The position numbers were made by a program, and so were the translations under genes. The notes beneath the pieces are model-generated. The model saw only the letters and a program-made list of their open reading frames with translations. It did no database searches and had not been told where the DNA came from. A DNA stretch of 64,000 nt from Danio rerio (Eukaryota > Chordata > Actinopteri > Cypriniformes > Danionidae), in assembly GCF_049306965.1 (NCBI RefSeq), contig NC_133191.1, positions 14,723,001-14,787,000 of the forward strand, in the 5' to 3' direction. Positions 33,693-42,477 of this stretch are shown here, in pieces. Numbering within the stretch: the first letter of the stretch is position 1; each line of letters opens with the position of its first letter.

Positions 33693-33989
33693 CAGGTCAA
33701 AATTATTAATCCCTTTAAGCTATATATATTTTTCAAAAGTTTACAGAACAAACCATCATATACAACAACTTACCATAACCTGCCTATTAACCTAATTACC
33801 CTAGTTAAGCCTTTAAATGTCACTTTAAGCTGTATAGAAGTGTCTTAAAAATATCTAGTCAAATATTATTTACTGTCATCATGGCAAAGATACAGTTATT
33901 AGAAATGAGTTATTAAAACTATTATGTTTAGAAATGTGTTGAAAAAACAGGGGAGCTAATAATTCAGGGGGTTTAATAATTCTGACTTC

Positions 33990-33993
<4 letters not shown>
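33693..33993. mobile_element. Tc1/mariner-type MITE (CAG[T/G]TGAAGTCAGAATTATT ends)
   Basis: Left end TA-CAGGTCAAAATTATTAATC and right end GTTTAATAATTCTGACTTCAACTG. Body words TTAACCTAATTACCCTAGTTAA and AAACAGGGGAGCTAATAATT are typical of a very abundant zebrafish MITE. Confidence 0.8.
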
Positions 33994-34042
<49 letters not shown>

Positions 34043-34167
34043 AGTAATTAACCATTAACTAATGTTTATCTTTGGGTGAACTAACCTTTCAATTTTTTTA
34101 AAACATTATAATAGGTTAATATTTTTAATTTAATTCATTTTAGAGGTGATCAAATATCCCTGACTTC

Positions 34168-34230
<63 letters not shown>

Positions 34231-34353
34231 AGTAGTTAACCATTAACTATGTTTATCTTTGGGTGAACTAACCTTTCAATTTTTTAAAAACATTATAATA
34301 GGTTAATATTTTTAATTTAATTCATTTTAGAGGTGATAAAATATTCCTGGCTT
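33980..34353. repeat. Tandem duplication with (GT)n microsatellites
   Basis: Two copies of a block of about 175-190 bp: CTGACTTCAACT-(GT)n-TAAGTA...GTTAACC..., TTTGGGTGAACTAACCTTTC and TTAATTCATTTTAGAGGTGAT. (GT)n lies at 33993-34035 and 34171-34228. Copies differ by small indels. Confidence 0.85.
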
Positions 34354-34359
34354 GAAAAA

Positions 34360-34870
34360 AAAAATTGCTGCTCATAACTTTCACGCACTCTAAAAATGCT
34401 GGGTATTTCAACCAAAATTCGGGTAATATAGCTATAACAAAGTCAACTGTCATATTTACCCAACTTTGGTTTGAAAACTGATAAACTATATATATTAATA
34501 ATATAATATATTAAAATATATTAAACTGAGTTAACCCAGCAAGTTTAAACCGGGCCATTCATTATCATGACGTTAATTGAGTTTTTTATTTCATTTCCCC
34601 GGTATTTCTTTCTTTCTTTCTTGCTAATGTTCCAACTAAGTTTTGATAATATGATTTTTGAACATTCTCTGAACACTGAAACAAGAAACGTCTAAAATGT
34701 GCAGCTAAAACATTTAGTGTGTATAAAAGTTATGCAATATGTATCAATGATTCAGTGACAGTCGTTTTAAAAGAAGGCCTTATTTTAATGCACACTTCCC
34801 TAAAATGTTCAATATGTACAAAAATAATTAAACAATCAAATATAAACATATAGCCTAAAAAAATACATGC
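34360..34870. other. AT-rich spacer downstream of the RNase-like gene
   Basis: Contains a short diverged TIR-like word (TTCACGCACTCTAAAAATGCTGGG) and a TTTC run. The minus strand carries ATTAAA at 34784-34789, a possible variant polyadenylation signal for the RNase-like gene. Confidence 0.35.
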
Positions 34871-34918
34871 TTTTTGGGGTCTTTTACATATAGTCGAAGT
34901 AGCATAAAAGATTTTCCC

Positions 34919-35485
34919 TTACAAAAAGTATGCCATCACTATCAAAGTGAACCACAAAGGAAGCACGTTTATCGCAATGGTTCCCGAGCTCCCCTTAGCC
35001 CCACAGTCCAGCTGGTTATTGCTTGGCGCTTTGCCTTCAGGGTTCCCCTCGAAGTGGACCGGTTGACAAACATCTCCTATGTCTTCACAGGCGAGGATGA
35101 TATGTTTGGTCTCATTGCGCATGCTTCTAATTCCGCACGCGCCTTCAGTATCGATCCGCACCGTTACGAAGGAGAATTTCTCTTTGCTGATACACAAGTT
35201 ACCAGACAGTGTCTTTCCGCCATCCTTACTGCACACATTTTCCACCCGCTGTTTTTCAGTGGCACGGAAAAACGACTGCGTCGGTCTGCCACACGTTTTA
35301 ATCTTCCTCAGGAAAGCTTCCCAGGCGTTCTGATCCCATGTTTTCGGCACCCCATCAGGAATATGGCGTTTGAGGAAAACATTGTGAGCGTTGTTGTACC
35401 TCGCGGGCATACATGGCTTAGAGTTTGCGTCCACTGCCTGACTTTGAGGCAAAACAAAAGCCAAAAGTAGCAGGAAGCCAATCAT
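34919..35485 (-). CDS. Secreted or GPI-anchored RNase A superfamily protein with altered active site
   Basis: 188 aa in one coding exon. Residues 1-17 form a signal peptide (MIGFLLLLAFVLPQSQA). The domain follows: VFLKRHI with His41 (family His12), KTCGRPTQSF at the CKxxNTF motif, NVC85, NLC98ISKEKF, C117, IILAC133E, and PVHFE with His144 (family His119). The catalytic Lys of CKxxNTF is not conserved (Gly66 or Arg67 in its place). Cys26 and Cys84 of RNase A, which pair, are both replaced (Trp55, Val109). Cys40-95 and Cys58-110 equivalents (65-117, 85-133) are kept, and extra Cys are at 25, 98, 140 and 161. After residue 160 comes a Gly/Ser-rich stretch and a hydrophobic C-terminus (INVLPLWFTLIVMAYFL), like a GPI signal. 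Likely weakly active or non-catalytic. I cannot assign a zebrafish symbol. Confidence 0.87.
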   Translation of the reverse strand: MIGFLLLLAFVLPQSQAVDANSKPCMPARYNNAHNVFLKRHIPDGVPKTWDQNAWEAFLRKIKTCGRPTQSFFRATEKQRVENVCSKDGGKTLSGNLCISKEKFSFVTVRIDTEGACGIRSMRNETKHIILACEDIGDVCQPVHFEGNPEGKAPSNNQLDCGAKGSSGTIAINVLPLWFTLIVMAYFL

Positions 35486-35498
35486 TTTTGAAGACTTG

Positions 35499-35615
35499 CT
35501 GTAAAGAAAGGGAAAAACGCAGGTCTTTAAAATGCTTTGCAGCCACCGTAGTCATCTAAAAATAGCCCAGTCTGCTGTTGAACCTGGCATGCGCGTGGTT
35601 CTCAGTGAAACTTAC
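35499..35615 (-). other. 5' UTR intron of the RNase-like gene
   Basis: Donor CATACTG|GTAAGT at 35615 and acceptor TTTCTTTACAG| at 35499, 117 bp. The coding exon begins 13 bp before the ATG. A single 5' UTR intron with an intronless coding region is the standard RNase A superfamily gene structure, which supports the call. Confidence 0.75.
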
Positions 35616-35720
35616 CAGTATGTCGGTCTGTAGAACTAGTTGTTGGCTGATCTAGTGTTCTCTTGGTGGATTTGTATCTGGTGTTGTTATATTTCCCTTT
35701 TTGAGTTTCAACTGTAGGAC
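35616..35720 (-). promoter_or_regulatory. First non-coding exon and putative core promoter of the RNase-like gene
   Basis: Minus-strand TATAAC lies at about 35691-35686 in GGGAAATATAACAACACC, some 70 bp upstream of the exon 1 donor. This would give a short non-coding exon 1. TTGAAACTCAAAAAGGGAAA just upstream only loosely resembles an interferon-response element. Confidence 0.4.
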
Positions 35721-36182
35721 CAAAAGACTTGCTGTGACACGTCAGCCCTTTGAGCTCAGTTTAGTCTACTGCATTTCAGCCAGAATTACAACCAGGCTTA
35801 CGGATGACTCACATGCAGAGTGCTTGGCATGTTATACTTTATTTGATATTATATAACGAAAAACTATATTTAATAGAAAACATGATACAATTTAAGACAT
35901 TTTATGTATTTAAGTTAATATTTTTATTAAACTGGAATTTATTATTTGTGACGTTTTCTAACTTTATCTTGAGAATTTAAATAAATCCTATAAAATATTA
36001 CTGGGACTAGGTGGCGTTGATGAGTGATTGAACACTTTATGAATCTTATTTCAGGTGTGTTGTCATTTGAAAATTAAAAAAAAAAAAGTGTTGTAAGCGT
36101 TCTGGTTTCCCACTTTGGTGCAGGTCTTGTTTGGGACCAGACCAGTGTGAGAGCCATGATGAGCGTCAGTGGCAGCAGATAT
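35721..36182. other. Spacer between the RNase-like gene and a DNA transposon
   Basis: AT-rich; no feature recognised. Confidence 0.35.
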
Positions 36183-36520
36183 AGGGCCCTATCATACACC
36201 CGGCGCAGTGTGGCGCAAGGCGTGACGCAGTAGTCTTTTGGTAGTTTAAGCTTGGCATCAAGAGTCGTTTTGAGGCGTTGCGCTACGCTGTTTAAATAGC
36301 AAATGCATTAGCGCTCATTTTTGCGCCCATAGGCGTTCTGGTCTAAAAAGGAAGGCGTTCTGAGGCGGACCTCTGGCGGTCCTATAATAGATTTTTCATT
36401 AGACCAAAACTAACCGGATCTAAACTCAGGCGCAGAGTTGCGCCTCGCTTACGCACTGCTTAATACGCACAAGAGAGCAATAGGCAAATATCTTTACATA
36501 TGAAAAAATTTAAATATTAA

Positions 36521-36579
<59 letters not shown>

Positions 36580-37413
36580 ATATAATAAGAATAGATATAG
36601 AATATAAATATAAAGGATTAAAATATTACAAAACAAATTATTTTCTAGCCTACATAAATATGAAAAATCACTGCTTTTATGTCTTCTTCATCTCGGGAGG
36701 CTTTTTCAGTTTATTCATAACAATTTGCTTTTGTATAATGTTATTATTATTAGCAGTATTATTTATTATATCCATATGTATATTTTTGTTTTATTAAAAA
36801 CAAGCTTAGATTTGCCCACCTGTCAGGTTTTAGACCATATGGGGCACAGCATGTGTTTTAGGATAACTCAGGTTTTTTGAGCACATTTTGCTATTACTAT
36901 TCATTTATTCCTTTGCTGGAAATTAGAACTGAATTTAGAAATAGTTTTGAAACGAATATTTGCGCTTAACAAACAAAATTATTTATTTATAGACTGATGT
37001 CTGCGTAAAGGTTTCCCTATCCAAGAGCGAAAGTGAAAGTGATCCATTATCTCTCATTCTCACGCAGTAGATGCTCTGTTTAACAGTTTTCTGTTAAAAA
37101 ACTGTTAAATGTTAACTGTTTGCTTGTGAAATGCTCATTTTTTCCACTTAGACTCACTTTGTGTCCTGTAAATAGCGAATGCGCTCTTGGCACGACGCAG
37201 CTGACTCTTAAAGGGAATGGGAGATGAGACTCTAATTGGTTTATTCTTAAAACACACCTATAACTCATTAAGAAAATAAACTCAACCCTTTTAGACCATG
37301 CGCCAAAGCGCAAGGCAGATTTCCCGTCCTTAAATTAGCAAAAACGCGTCCTGACACGCCCTGAAAGCGTTTGCGCCCTGCGTTTTGCGTATGGACCGTC
37401 AAAATAGAGCCCT
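36183..37413. mobile_element. TIR DNA transposon (AGGGC[T/C]CTAT ends), about 1.2 kb
   Basis: Left end AGGGCCCTATCATACACCC and right end the complement of AGGGCTCTATTTTGACGGTC. Subterminal repeats of GGCGCA/TGCGCC-type words occur at both sides. It contains a (TA)n tract at 36524-36577. No intact transposase. Superfamily not assigned. Confidence 0.7.
36524..36577. repeat. (TA)n microsatellite
   Basis: Perfect TA repeat inside the transposon at 36183-37413. Confidence 0.95.
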
Positions 37414-37448
37414 TAATCTCTGAGGATACAGGAACATTACCAATGTTT

Positions 37449-37535
37449 ATTGATTCATTTTTCTTCAGCTTGGTCCCTTATTTTTCAGCAAAATGAACCA
37501 TCAAATGTTCCAGCATTAATTTTGCATAGCGGAAC
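37449..37535 (-). mobile_element. DANA 3' fragment at the array's left edge
   Basis: TTGATTCATTTTTCTTCAGC, TTGGTCCCTTA and GAACCATCAAATGTTCCAGC correspond to the reverse complement of the DANA 3' end. The macrosatellite begins at the next base. Confidence 0.6.
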
Positions 37536-37762
37536 TTGTGTACAACATTATGACGAGCGGCAGGCTAAATACCCATGCTTTTCGTTTTATGTCAGGAGTT
37601 ACTGAGACTTGCATTTAGCTAAATTTAAAAACGATTCAATACATACAGAATTCACTACTCACCATAACTTTGATGAAGGAAAATTGCCTGAATATGATGT
37701 TTCGGAGGAGCTCTGCCATTGCTGCGCTGGAATTTAAACCTGATCCAACAAACGACTCTCAC

Positions 37763-37772
37763 GCGCATGCGT
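37763..37772 (-). promoter_or_regulatory. NRF1-like motif in a minus-strand promoter
   Basis: GCGCATGCGT, with a second TGCGC 5 bp away, lies 44 bp upstream of the minus-strand ATG at 37719. NRF1 sites of the form GCGCATGCGC mark TATA-less vertebrate promoters. Repeated in each unit (for example 42521-42530). Confidence 0.45.
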
Positions 37773-38456
37773 ACATGCGCTTTTGCTGCAAGGTTTGTTC
37801 GCCAAACACAAACACTATTTTCACTGCTGTTTGATAAATTGCCAAAGCAGTTTTATGTTTGGTGAATGAATATTTTTAATTTTTACTTCAGACCATCATC
37901 TAAAATTAATATTGTGGATTTTTTTTTTTTTTTCGTTTGGGGCTTATTATTGTGAATTGTTGAGTCAGCATTTAACTGTCAGCGTCCACAATTATTTTAT
38001 TTACTCTGTAATTTTGTTTTATATTATCTAATATTTAAATAATTAATGCAAAAATATGATCAGATAAAAAAAAACGTATTTGAAATTTGGTTAAATAAAG
38101 TTTGATTGCAACAAAATTTGATAAAAATTGATTATGAAAATAAATAAATAAAAGACAAAATTTTATGTATGTTTACGTTTTTTTATTGTTTTGGGATCTA
38201 GACCTGGTTATGATAAAAAATAATAATAATAATTATCAGGATATCTGCTTACCCCAACTGATTTTAACCAAATTTAACTGAAAGTGTTAATGTTTCTGTA
38301 TTACACATTTTGTTTAGTTCACACTATATTTACTTATTTATAATGTAAAAATGACACAATGTGTAATAGAGAAGCAATAGAGAAGAACTCCTCTACTGCT
38401 CTGATTGACTTTCTGCTGATCAAGTGTTGTTTACATTTAATTGACTCCAATATTCT

Positions 38457-38470
38457 GTCACCACGGCAAC
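38457..38470 (+). promoter_or_regulatory. RFX-type X-box upstream of the 176-aa ORF
   Basis: GTCACC-AC-GGCAAC fits the X-box consensus GTNRCC-N(0-3)-RGYAAC exactly, 125 bp before the ATG. It is present unchanged in all six units. RFX factors activate ciliary and male germline genes, so this suggests a testis or ciliated-cell promoter, by inference. A TATA-like TATTTATAAT lies about 120 bp further upstream. Confidence 0.5.
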
Positions 38471-38581
38471 CTGAGTTTACACTGAAATCAACACATCTCT
38501 CTGAATCTGATCACTTGAGCTCTTTCAACTCTTCACTTTGACAAGTTTCATCAGATTGTCTGATTTGGAAAGTTGATATTC

Positions 38582-39112
38582 ATGGAGCAGCGGCGCCTCA
38601 GACGAATCAGGAGTCTTCCAGCACACCTGAAGGACTTCCTGCTGGAGGGTGTCCCGTCTGTTCAGGATCCTGCAGCTGTGATCAGGTTGGATCATACTTA
38701 CAGCTGTATCTCTTCCCCAGGTCTGAAGGAACATCACCTGAAGAACGCAGCTGTCCTTCCCCAAATCCGTCCAGCATCCTCAGTGCCTTCACTGGACGTG
38801 GGACAGCAGGAGGAGCCACTGTCTATCCATGGCTACAGCGTTAAGGCCTACCAGGACATCTACCGCTCTGTGGTCGAGCCCATGATCAAGAGTCGTCCCT
38901 ACAGCCTTCAGCTGGGCCTGGAGATCAAGCAGCGGCTGTGGGAGGCACTCAGGTGTCCTGTGATGGAGGAGACGGTGCAGGCTGATGGACGAATCCTCAT
39001 TACAGAACGCAGATGTGGATCCAGACCGAACAGCATGGCTCCTCGAGTCCATGTGGACATCAGTGGAGAGCCACTGCCTGAGAAGCCCAGCAGAAAGAGG
39101 GCCAGACGCTGA
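38582..39112 (+). CDS. Unrecognised 176-aa macrosatellite protein, copy 1
   Basis: I do not recognise this protein. It starts MEQRRLRRIRSLPAHLKDFL with five Arg in the first eleven residues. The middle is mixed (HGYSVKAYQDIYRSVVEPMI; LQLGLEIKQRLWEAL, probably helical). It ends PLPEKPSRKRARR, a strong nuclear-localisation-like tail. There is no signal peptide or membrane segment. Base composition is much richer in G and C than the AT-rich spacer, as expected of real coding sequence. An in-frame TTG nine bases upstream could extend it, but the ATG is preferred. Copy 1 has Leu71 where all others have Val71. Upstream lies an X-box, downstream AATAAA at 39647. No intron in the coding part is evident. 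A small nuclear or DNA-associated protein is an inference from charge only. Confidence 0.75.
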   Translation: MEQRRLRRIRSLPAHLKDFLLEGVPSVQDPAAVIRLDHTYSCISSPGLKEHHLKNAAVLPQIRPASSVPSLDVGQQEEPLSIHGYSVKAYQDIYRSVVEPMIKSRPYSLQLGLEIKQRLWEALRCPVMEETVQADGRILITERRCGSRPNSMAPRVHVDISGEPLPEKPSRKRARR

Positions 39113-39652
39113 GTCTTCACAGTGTCCCAAACCACACTGCAGGCCTGCGTATGTATATAGTGTACATAGTTGTAGAGCAAGTTCACAGTAAGTTTCCTTT
39201 TGCATGTTTTGTTTCATCAATTGGTTGTTTTTATTGATTCTTGATGTTGTTGACTTGAAGTTCTTGGTTTGCTCGGTGGTCTTCAGGATGTTTCAGGTGG
39301 TTTTCTGCACGGTTGTCGAGGTTGTTCTCGTGTTGCTGGTCGGTCGCTGGACTCTTCTGAGAGTTTCGATGCGTTTAGTGGTTTGCGGTGTCTGTTAGGT
39401 TAGGGTAGGTTAGGTTAGGGTCCCTCACGTGGTTTGCAGCTTGACGTGCTGTGAGGGCTTGTGTGCATCAGTGATGCTGAGAGCTTCGCCACTGGTACTT
39501 CACAGATACCGGTAGGGTCACCCATAGTGGACTGGTCTCAGCGGAGATGCCCGACTAAGACAAACCAGCTGATTCTGGACAGCAGATTTACATCAGAATC
39601 ACCTGAAGATGTGGAAGTTGCAGGATTCGTGGAAGCAACCATTCTAAATAAA
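39113..39652 (+). other. 3' region of the 176-aa gene, with AATAAA and possible UTR intron
   Basis: After the stop come GTTCACA|GTAAGT (a candidate donor near 39188), a T/G-rich stretch, TTAGG-type repeats (39394-39420), a candidate acceptor GGTTTGCAG| near 39433, and finally AATAAA at 39647-39652. A short open stretch at 39461-39655 is conserved among units but sits in the predicted 3' UTR. The same layout recurs in every unit. Confidence 0.45.
39394..39420 (+). repeat. Short telomere-like TTAGG(G) run, in each unit
   Basis: TTAGGTTAGGGTAGG followed by TTAGGTTAGGG, degenerate and only 27 bp. Lies in the 3' region of the 176-aa gene in all six units. Confidence 0.8.
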
Positions 39653-39669
39653 TGAATCAATTAATAAAT

Positions 39670-41042
39670 TTGTTATTTAATACATATAAAAGAGCCTGCA
39701 ATTCTTTTCTTTTTCCTCTATTATGTTGATTTTTATCAAGTTATAATTAATAAATAAAAGTAACAATTCTGGAATTATTATTACCCTTTTAACCTGATTT
39801 TCAAAACAATCCACCACTAATTGCACTACTAAAACTATAATAAAACTATAATAAAATAAGCCATAATAATAATAATAATAATAAACATGCAATAAATAAA
39901 ACAAATGTTTAAATAATTTATTCAACTGTTTGATAGAATAATATTTACAATTATGTTATAAATATAAATTCTAATTATTTATACGCTGTAAAAAATGAAT
40001 CAATATAATATTTATTTAAATAAATTTATATATAATTTACTCCCCAAACTACATTTTCTAGTGACTGGTCACATCTAAATTCAATTGTGGCAACAGCCTG
40101 TCAAAATTGGCTCAATGAGAAATATTGTTTTGAACCAATAAAAAAAAACATCAAGTCTGCCCAATCATGTTATTGGACCAATTGAATGTTTTAGATTGTG
40201 TGCAACAAGCTTTTTTTGTTTCACCTAATTTAAAAATGTATAGTGGTTAATTGTATATTGGTAAACAATGCTAAAGCAACTTTACTGAATTGTTTACTCC
40301 TCGTTGTCCCAAAAGAAAATGAATAATAGAATATAGAAATCATAATACACTAAACACTGCCACATTTATTTATTTATATTAAAGAGACACTATTGTAAAA
40401 GTACTTTAGAATAACAAATACATTACACATTTCAACAAAGTATACCGTATAAATTCTAGCATTTTATTTCTCCTAATATGGACCTCATTCTTTAAGGCGG
40501 AAGTTTTTCCGATTTGTTTTCGAACATCTGATTCAGTGCCCTAAGGGAGAAATGACTAGGAATATTAAACAGCGGAAAACAGACAAACTACTTGCTCTAC
40601 AAACTAGTGTGTTTATGACTCTACAGACAAAGCAGAATAATATATTAAGAAAATATCAGTTTGCAACATCAAGCATCAAAACAAACAGTTTTTTAACATC
40701 TAAAAATCAAAGGAAGTGAATGAGAGCGGAAATCTCCAGCCTAAAAGATTCAAATGGCTGCGCCTGCTCGTACGTGAGGAAAAAGGTCAATACATGGAGC
40801 TGAAGTGTACTTAATATATATTCCAAATATCTGCAAAAAAAAATATATATATATATAAAAAAAATAAAAAAACAGCATAAAATGTGAGTATTTTTGTGAG
40901 GTTACTTTAACCATTGTTTAGTGTTGTCACCTGAATACTTCCATTCTACAAAAGATAATCTGAACTTATGAAATCACATTTTTAATGGTTAAACCCATTC
41001 ATTAACATTAAACATCTAATATATTTGCATATAAACAATGAA
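39670..41042. other. AT-rich right-hand spacer of the unit
   Basis: Contains (AATA)n and (TAA)n tracts, an inverted CCAAT pair (TTATTGGACCAATTG, 40171-40185), and TA/A-tract length polymorphism at 40836-40870 that differs among units. No supported gene. Confidence 0.4.
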
Positions 41043-41112
41043 CGGTTCATTCCGCTGTGGCTCCCCCTGATAAACAGGGGACTAAGCTGAAGGAAAATTA
41101 ATAAATGAATAT
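41043..41112 (+). mobile_element. DANA 3' fragment inside the macrosatellite unit
   Basis: GGTTCATTCCGCTGTGGCTC, CCCTGATAAACAGGGGACTAAG and an ATAAATGAAT tail are the terminal part of DANA. Present in each complete unit at the same position, so the insertion predates amplification. Confidence 0.8.
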
Positions 41113-41289
41113 TAAAATCGTCAAAAGCACCATTAAATCTAAACAATGGGTTACTTTACCCAGTTGACACAGATGATTCCAGAACAGAAAAAAAAACTCA
41201 CAAAGTTTCAAGAAAAGTAAAAAAAAAATCTTCAAGAGGAACTTCAAGCACATAAAGCTGCATCTGTTTCAAATATTTACCATGTAAAC

Positions 41290-41504
41290 CTATTTAGTCA
41301 TTGTATTCCAGGTTGAGTAGATACTATAATCCAAAAGCACAAACGATGCATTGATAAAGCCTCCTATTGTCGAGCACCATCTCCTCTTCCAGGACAGCAG
41401 ACATTCAGCACAGTTGACAGGGCTCTTAAACTTCACCATGCTCCTGATGCTAACTGTTTCAAGGATTCCCATCTTCATTGTAGCTGTGTGGTTTTCCAAT
41501 GGCC
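41290..41504 (-). CDS. Candidate second exon on the minus strand (69-codon open frame)
   Basis: Follows the acceptor TTTCTAACATACAG| and reads, in the phase-2 frame, PLENHTATMKMGILETVSIR to DYSIYSTWNTMTK and a stop. A candidate donor CATG|GTAAAT lies just after. The frame is open in all five units where it is present (also 46289-46075, 51074-50860, 55834-55620, 60618-60404) with one residue difference (MTK/MAK). No family recognised. Orientation and spacing fit splicing from the first exon of the next unit to the right. Confidence 0.4.
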
Positions 41505-41849
41505 CTGTATGTTAGAAATATAAAACGGCAATGTCAATATTAAGCCTATATCAAATACATATTCAAATGTCACCATAATACTGTGTCATTTTCAAAATCA
41601 CTATTCCTGTTGGATCACAATTGTAATTTTAGAATGACAGAATGTGGACGTTCACATGATTATTAGCATAGTAGTAACACCAATTAATAATTTCCATACT
41701 GTGAGAATGCTATGTGGTAAATTACACATTTATATGTAAAATGTCACTTTGGCCAGGCACCTGTTTGTTTCCAGCAATGGTTCTAAATATCATTTACAGT
41801 GAGTAAATAACAGCAGAAGACAAAAAAACAGGTTTTCTTTCACACAAAA

Positions 41850-42130
41850 CTGAAAAATCTGCCTTAATTTACTCTCCCTTCCTTTATTCCAAACCTGTTT
41901 TTCTTTCTATCTTCTCTAAAGAAAATATTTTTAAAAAAGCTGGAAACCTGTAACCATTGACTTCCATAGTATTTGTTTTTCCTACTATGGAAATAAACGG
42001 TTACAGGTTTCAGCTTTTTTCTAAATATGGCATTTAGTGTTTAACAGAAGAAAGAAACTTACAAAAGTTTGAAACCACATGTGCCTGAGTAAATAGTACA
42101 ATTTGATTTGGGGGTGAACTGTCCCTTTAA
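41850..42130 (+). mobile_element. TTAAAGGG-ended MITE with hairpin, in each unit
   Basis: Ends GGGGGTGAACTGTCCCTTTAAG. The internal arms 41944-41971 and 41983-42010 (AAACCTGTAACC ... CCATAGTA and its near-complement) pair over 28 nt with three mismatches around an 11-nt loop. Same family as the copies at 13.3 and 14.6 kb. Confidence 0.7.
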
Positions 42131-42420
42131 GAACAACTCCAAATCAATGTTTAATATTTTCGAGTTGAAATCAATAAGGCAGGCTTGTGTTTTACATAAT
42201 AGTTTGTTTTATAGAAAATAAATATGGCTACAGTACAACTGACAACCGGTGACATGACTAGCCAGAGCAATGTCTGTAATTAACGTTAACGTGTTGTGTA
42301 CAACATTATGACGAGCGGCAGGCTAAATACCCATGATTTTCGTTTTATGTCAGGAATTACTGAGACTTGCATTTAGCTAAATTTAAAAACGATTCAATAC
42401 ATACAGAATTTACTACTCAC

Positions 42421-42477
42421 CATAACTTTGATGAAGGAAAATCGCCTGAATATGATGTTTCGGAGGAGCTCTGCCAT
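42421..42477 (-). CDS. Candidate first coding exon on the minus strand (one per unit)
   Basis: ATG in GCAGCAATGGCAG context opens a 19-codon stretch, MAELLRNIIFRRFSFIKVM, followed at once by a canonical donor ATG|GTGAGTAG. Equivalent exons are at 37719-37663 (unit 1, Arg12 to Gln), 47264-47208 (unit 3, last codon ATA), 52049-51993, 56807-56751 and 61593-61537. It is preceded by a CpG-containing region with an NRF1-like site. The product family is not recognised. Joining to the candidate exon at 41504 in phase 0 adds only GHWKTTQLQ before a stop, so an intervening exon may be missed, or the transcript may encode a micropeptide or be non-coding. Confidence 0.45.

Larger units (their letters stand above)
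37536..42293 (+). repeat. Macrosatellite unit 1 (class A, 4758 bp)
   Basis: Class A markers: GTGAATTGTTGAGTCAG near 37956, short AATA tract before AGACAAAATTTTATG, CACAATTGTAAT near 41610, GACATGACTAGCC at the right end. Leftmost unit; its minus-strand first exon (37719-37663) has no partner second exon because the array stops. Confidence 0.95.

Noticed and set aside
34874-35470. 198-codon open frame on the plus strand opposite the RNase-like gene
   Set aside because: Antisense shadow: the minus strand has a signal peptide, RNase A motifs and a 5' UTR intron; the plus frame has none.
38681-38722. Small intron inside the 176-aa ORF (GTTGG...CCCCAG)
   Set aside because: The GT-AG interval is about 35 nt, below workable vertebrate intron size, and the reading frame is open through it.
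38789-39220. 143-codon minus-strand frame inside each macrosatellite ORF
   Set aside because: GC-rich antisense shadow of the 176-aa frame; no motif or promoter support.
39394-39420. Interstitial telomere
   Set aside because: Only 27 bp of degenerate TTAGG/TTAGGG; too short, and part of the repeated gene's 3' region.
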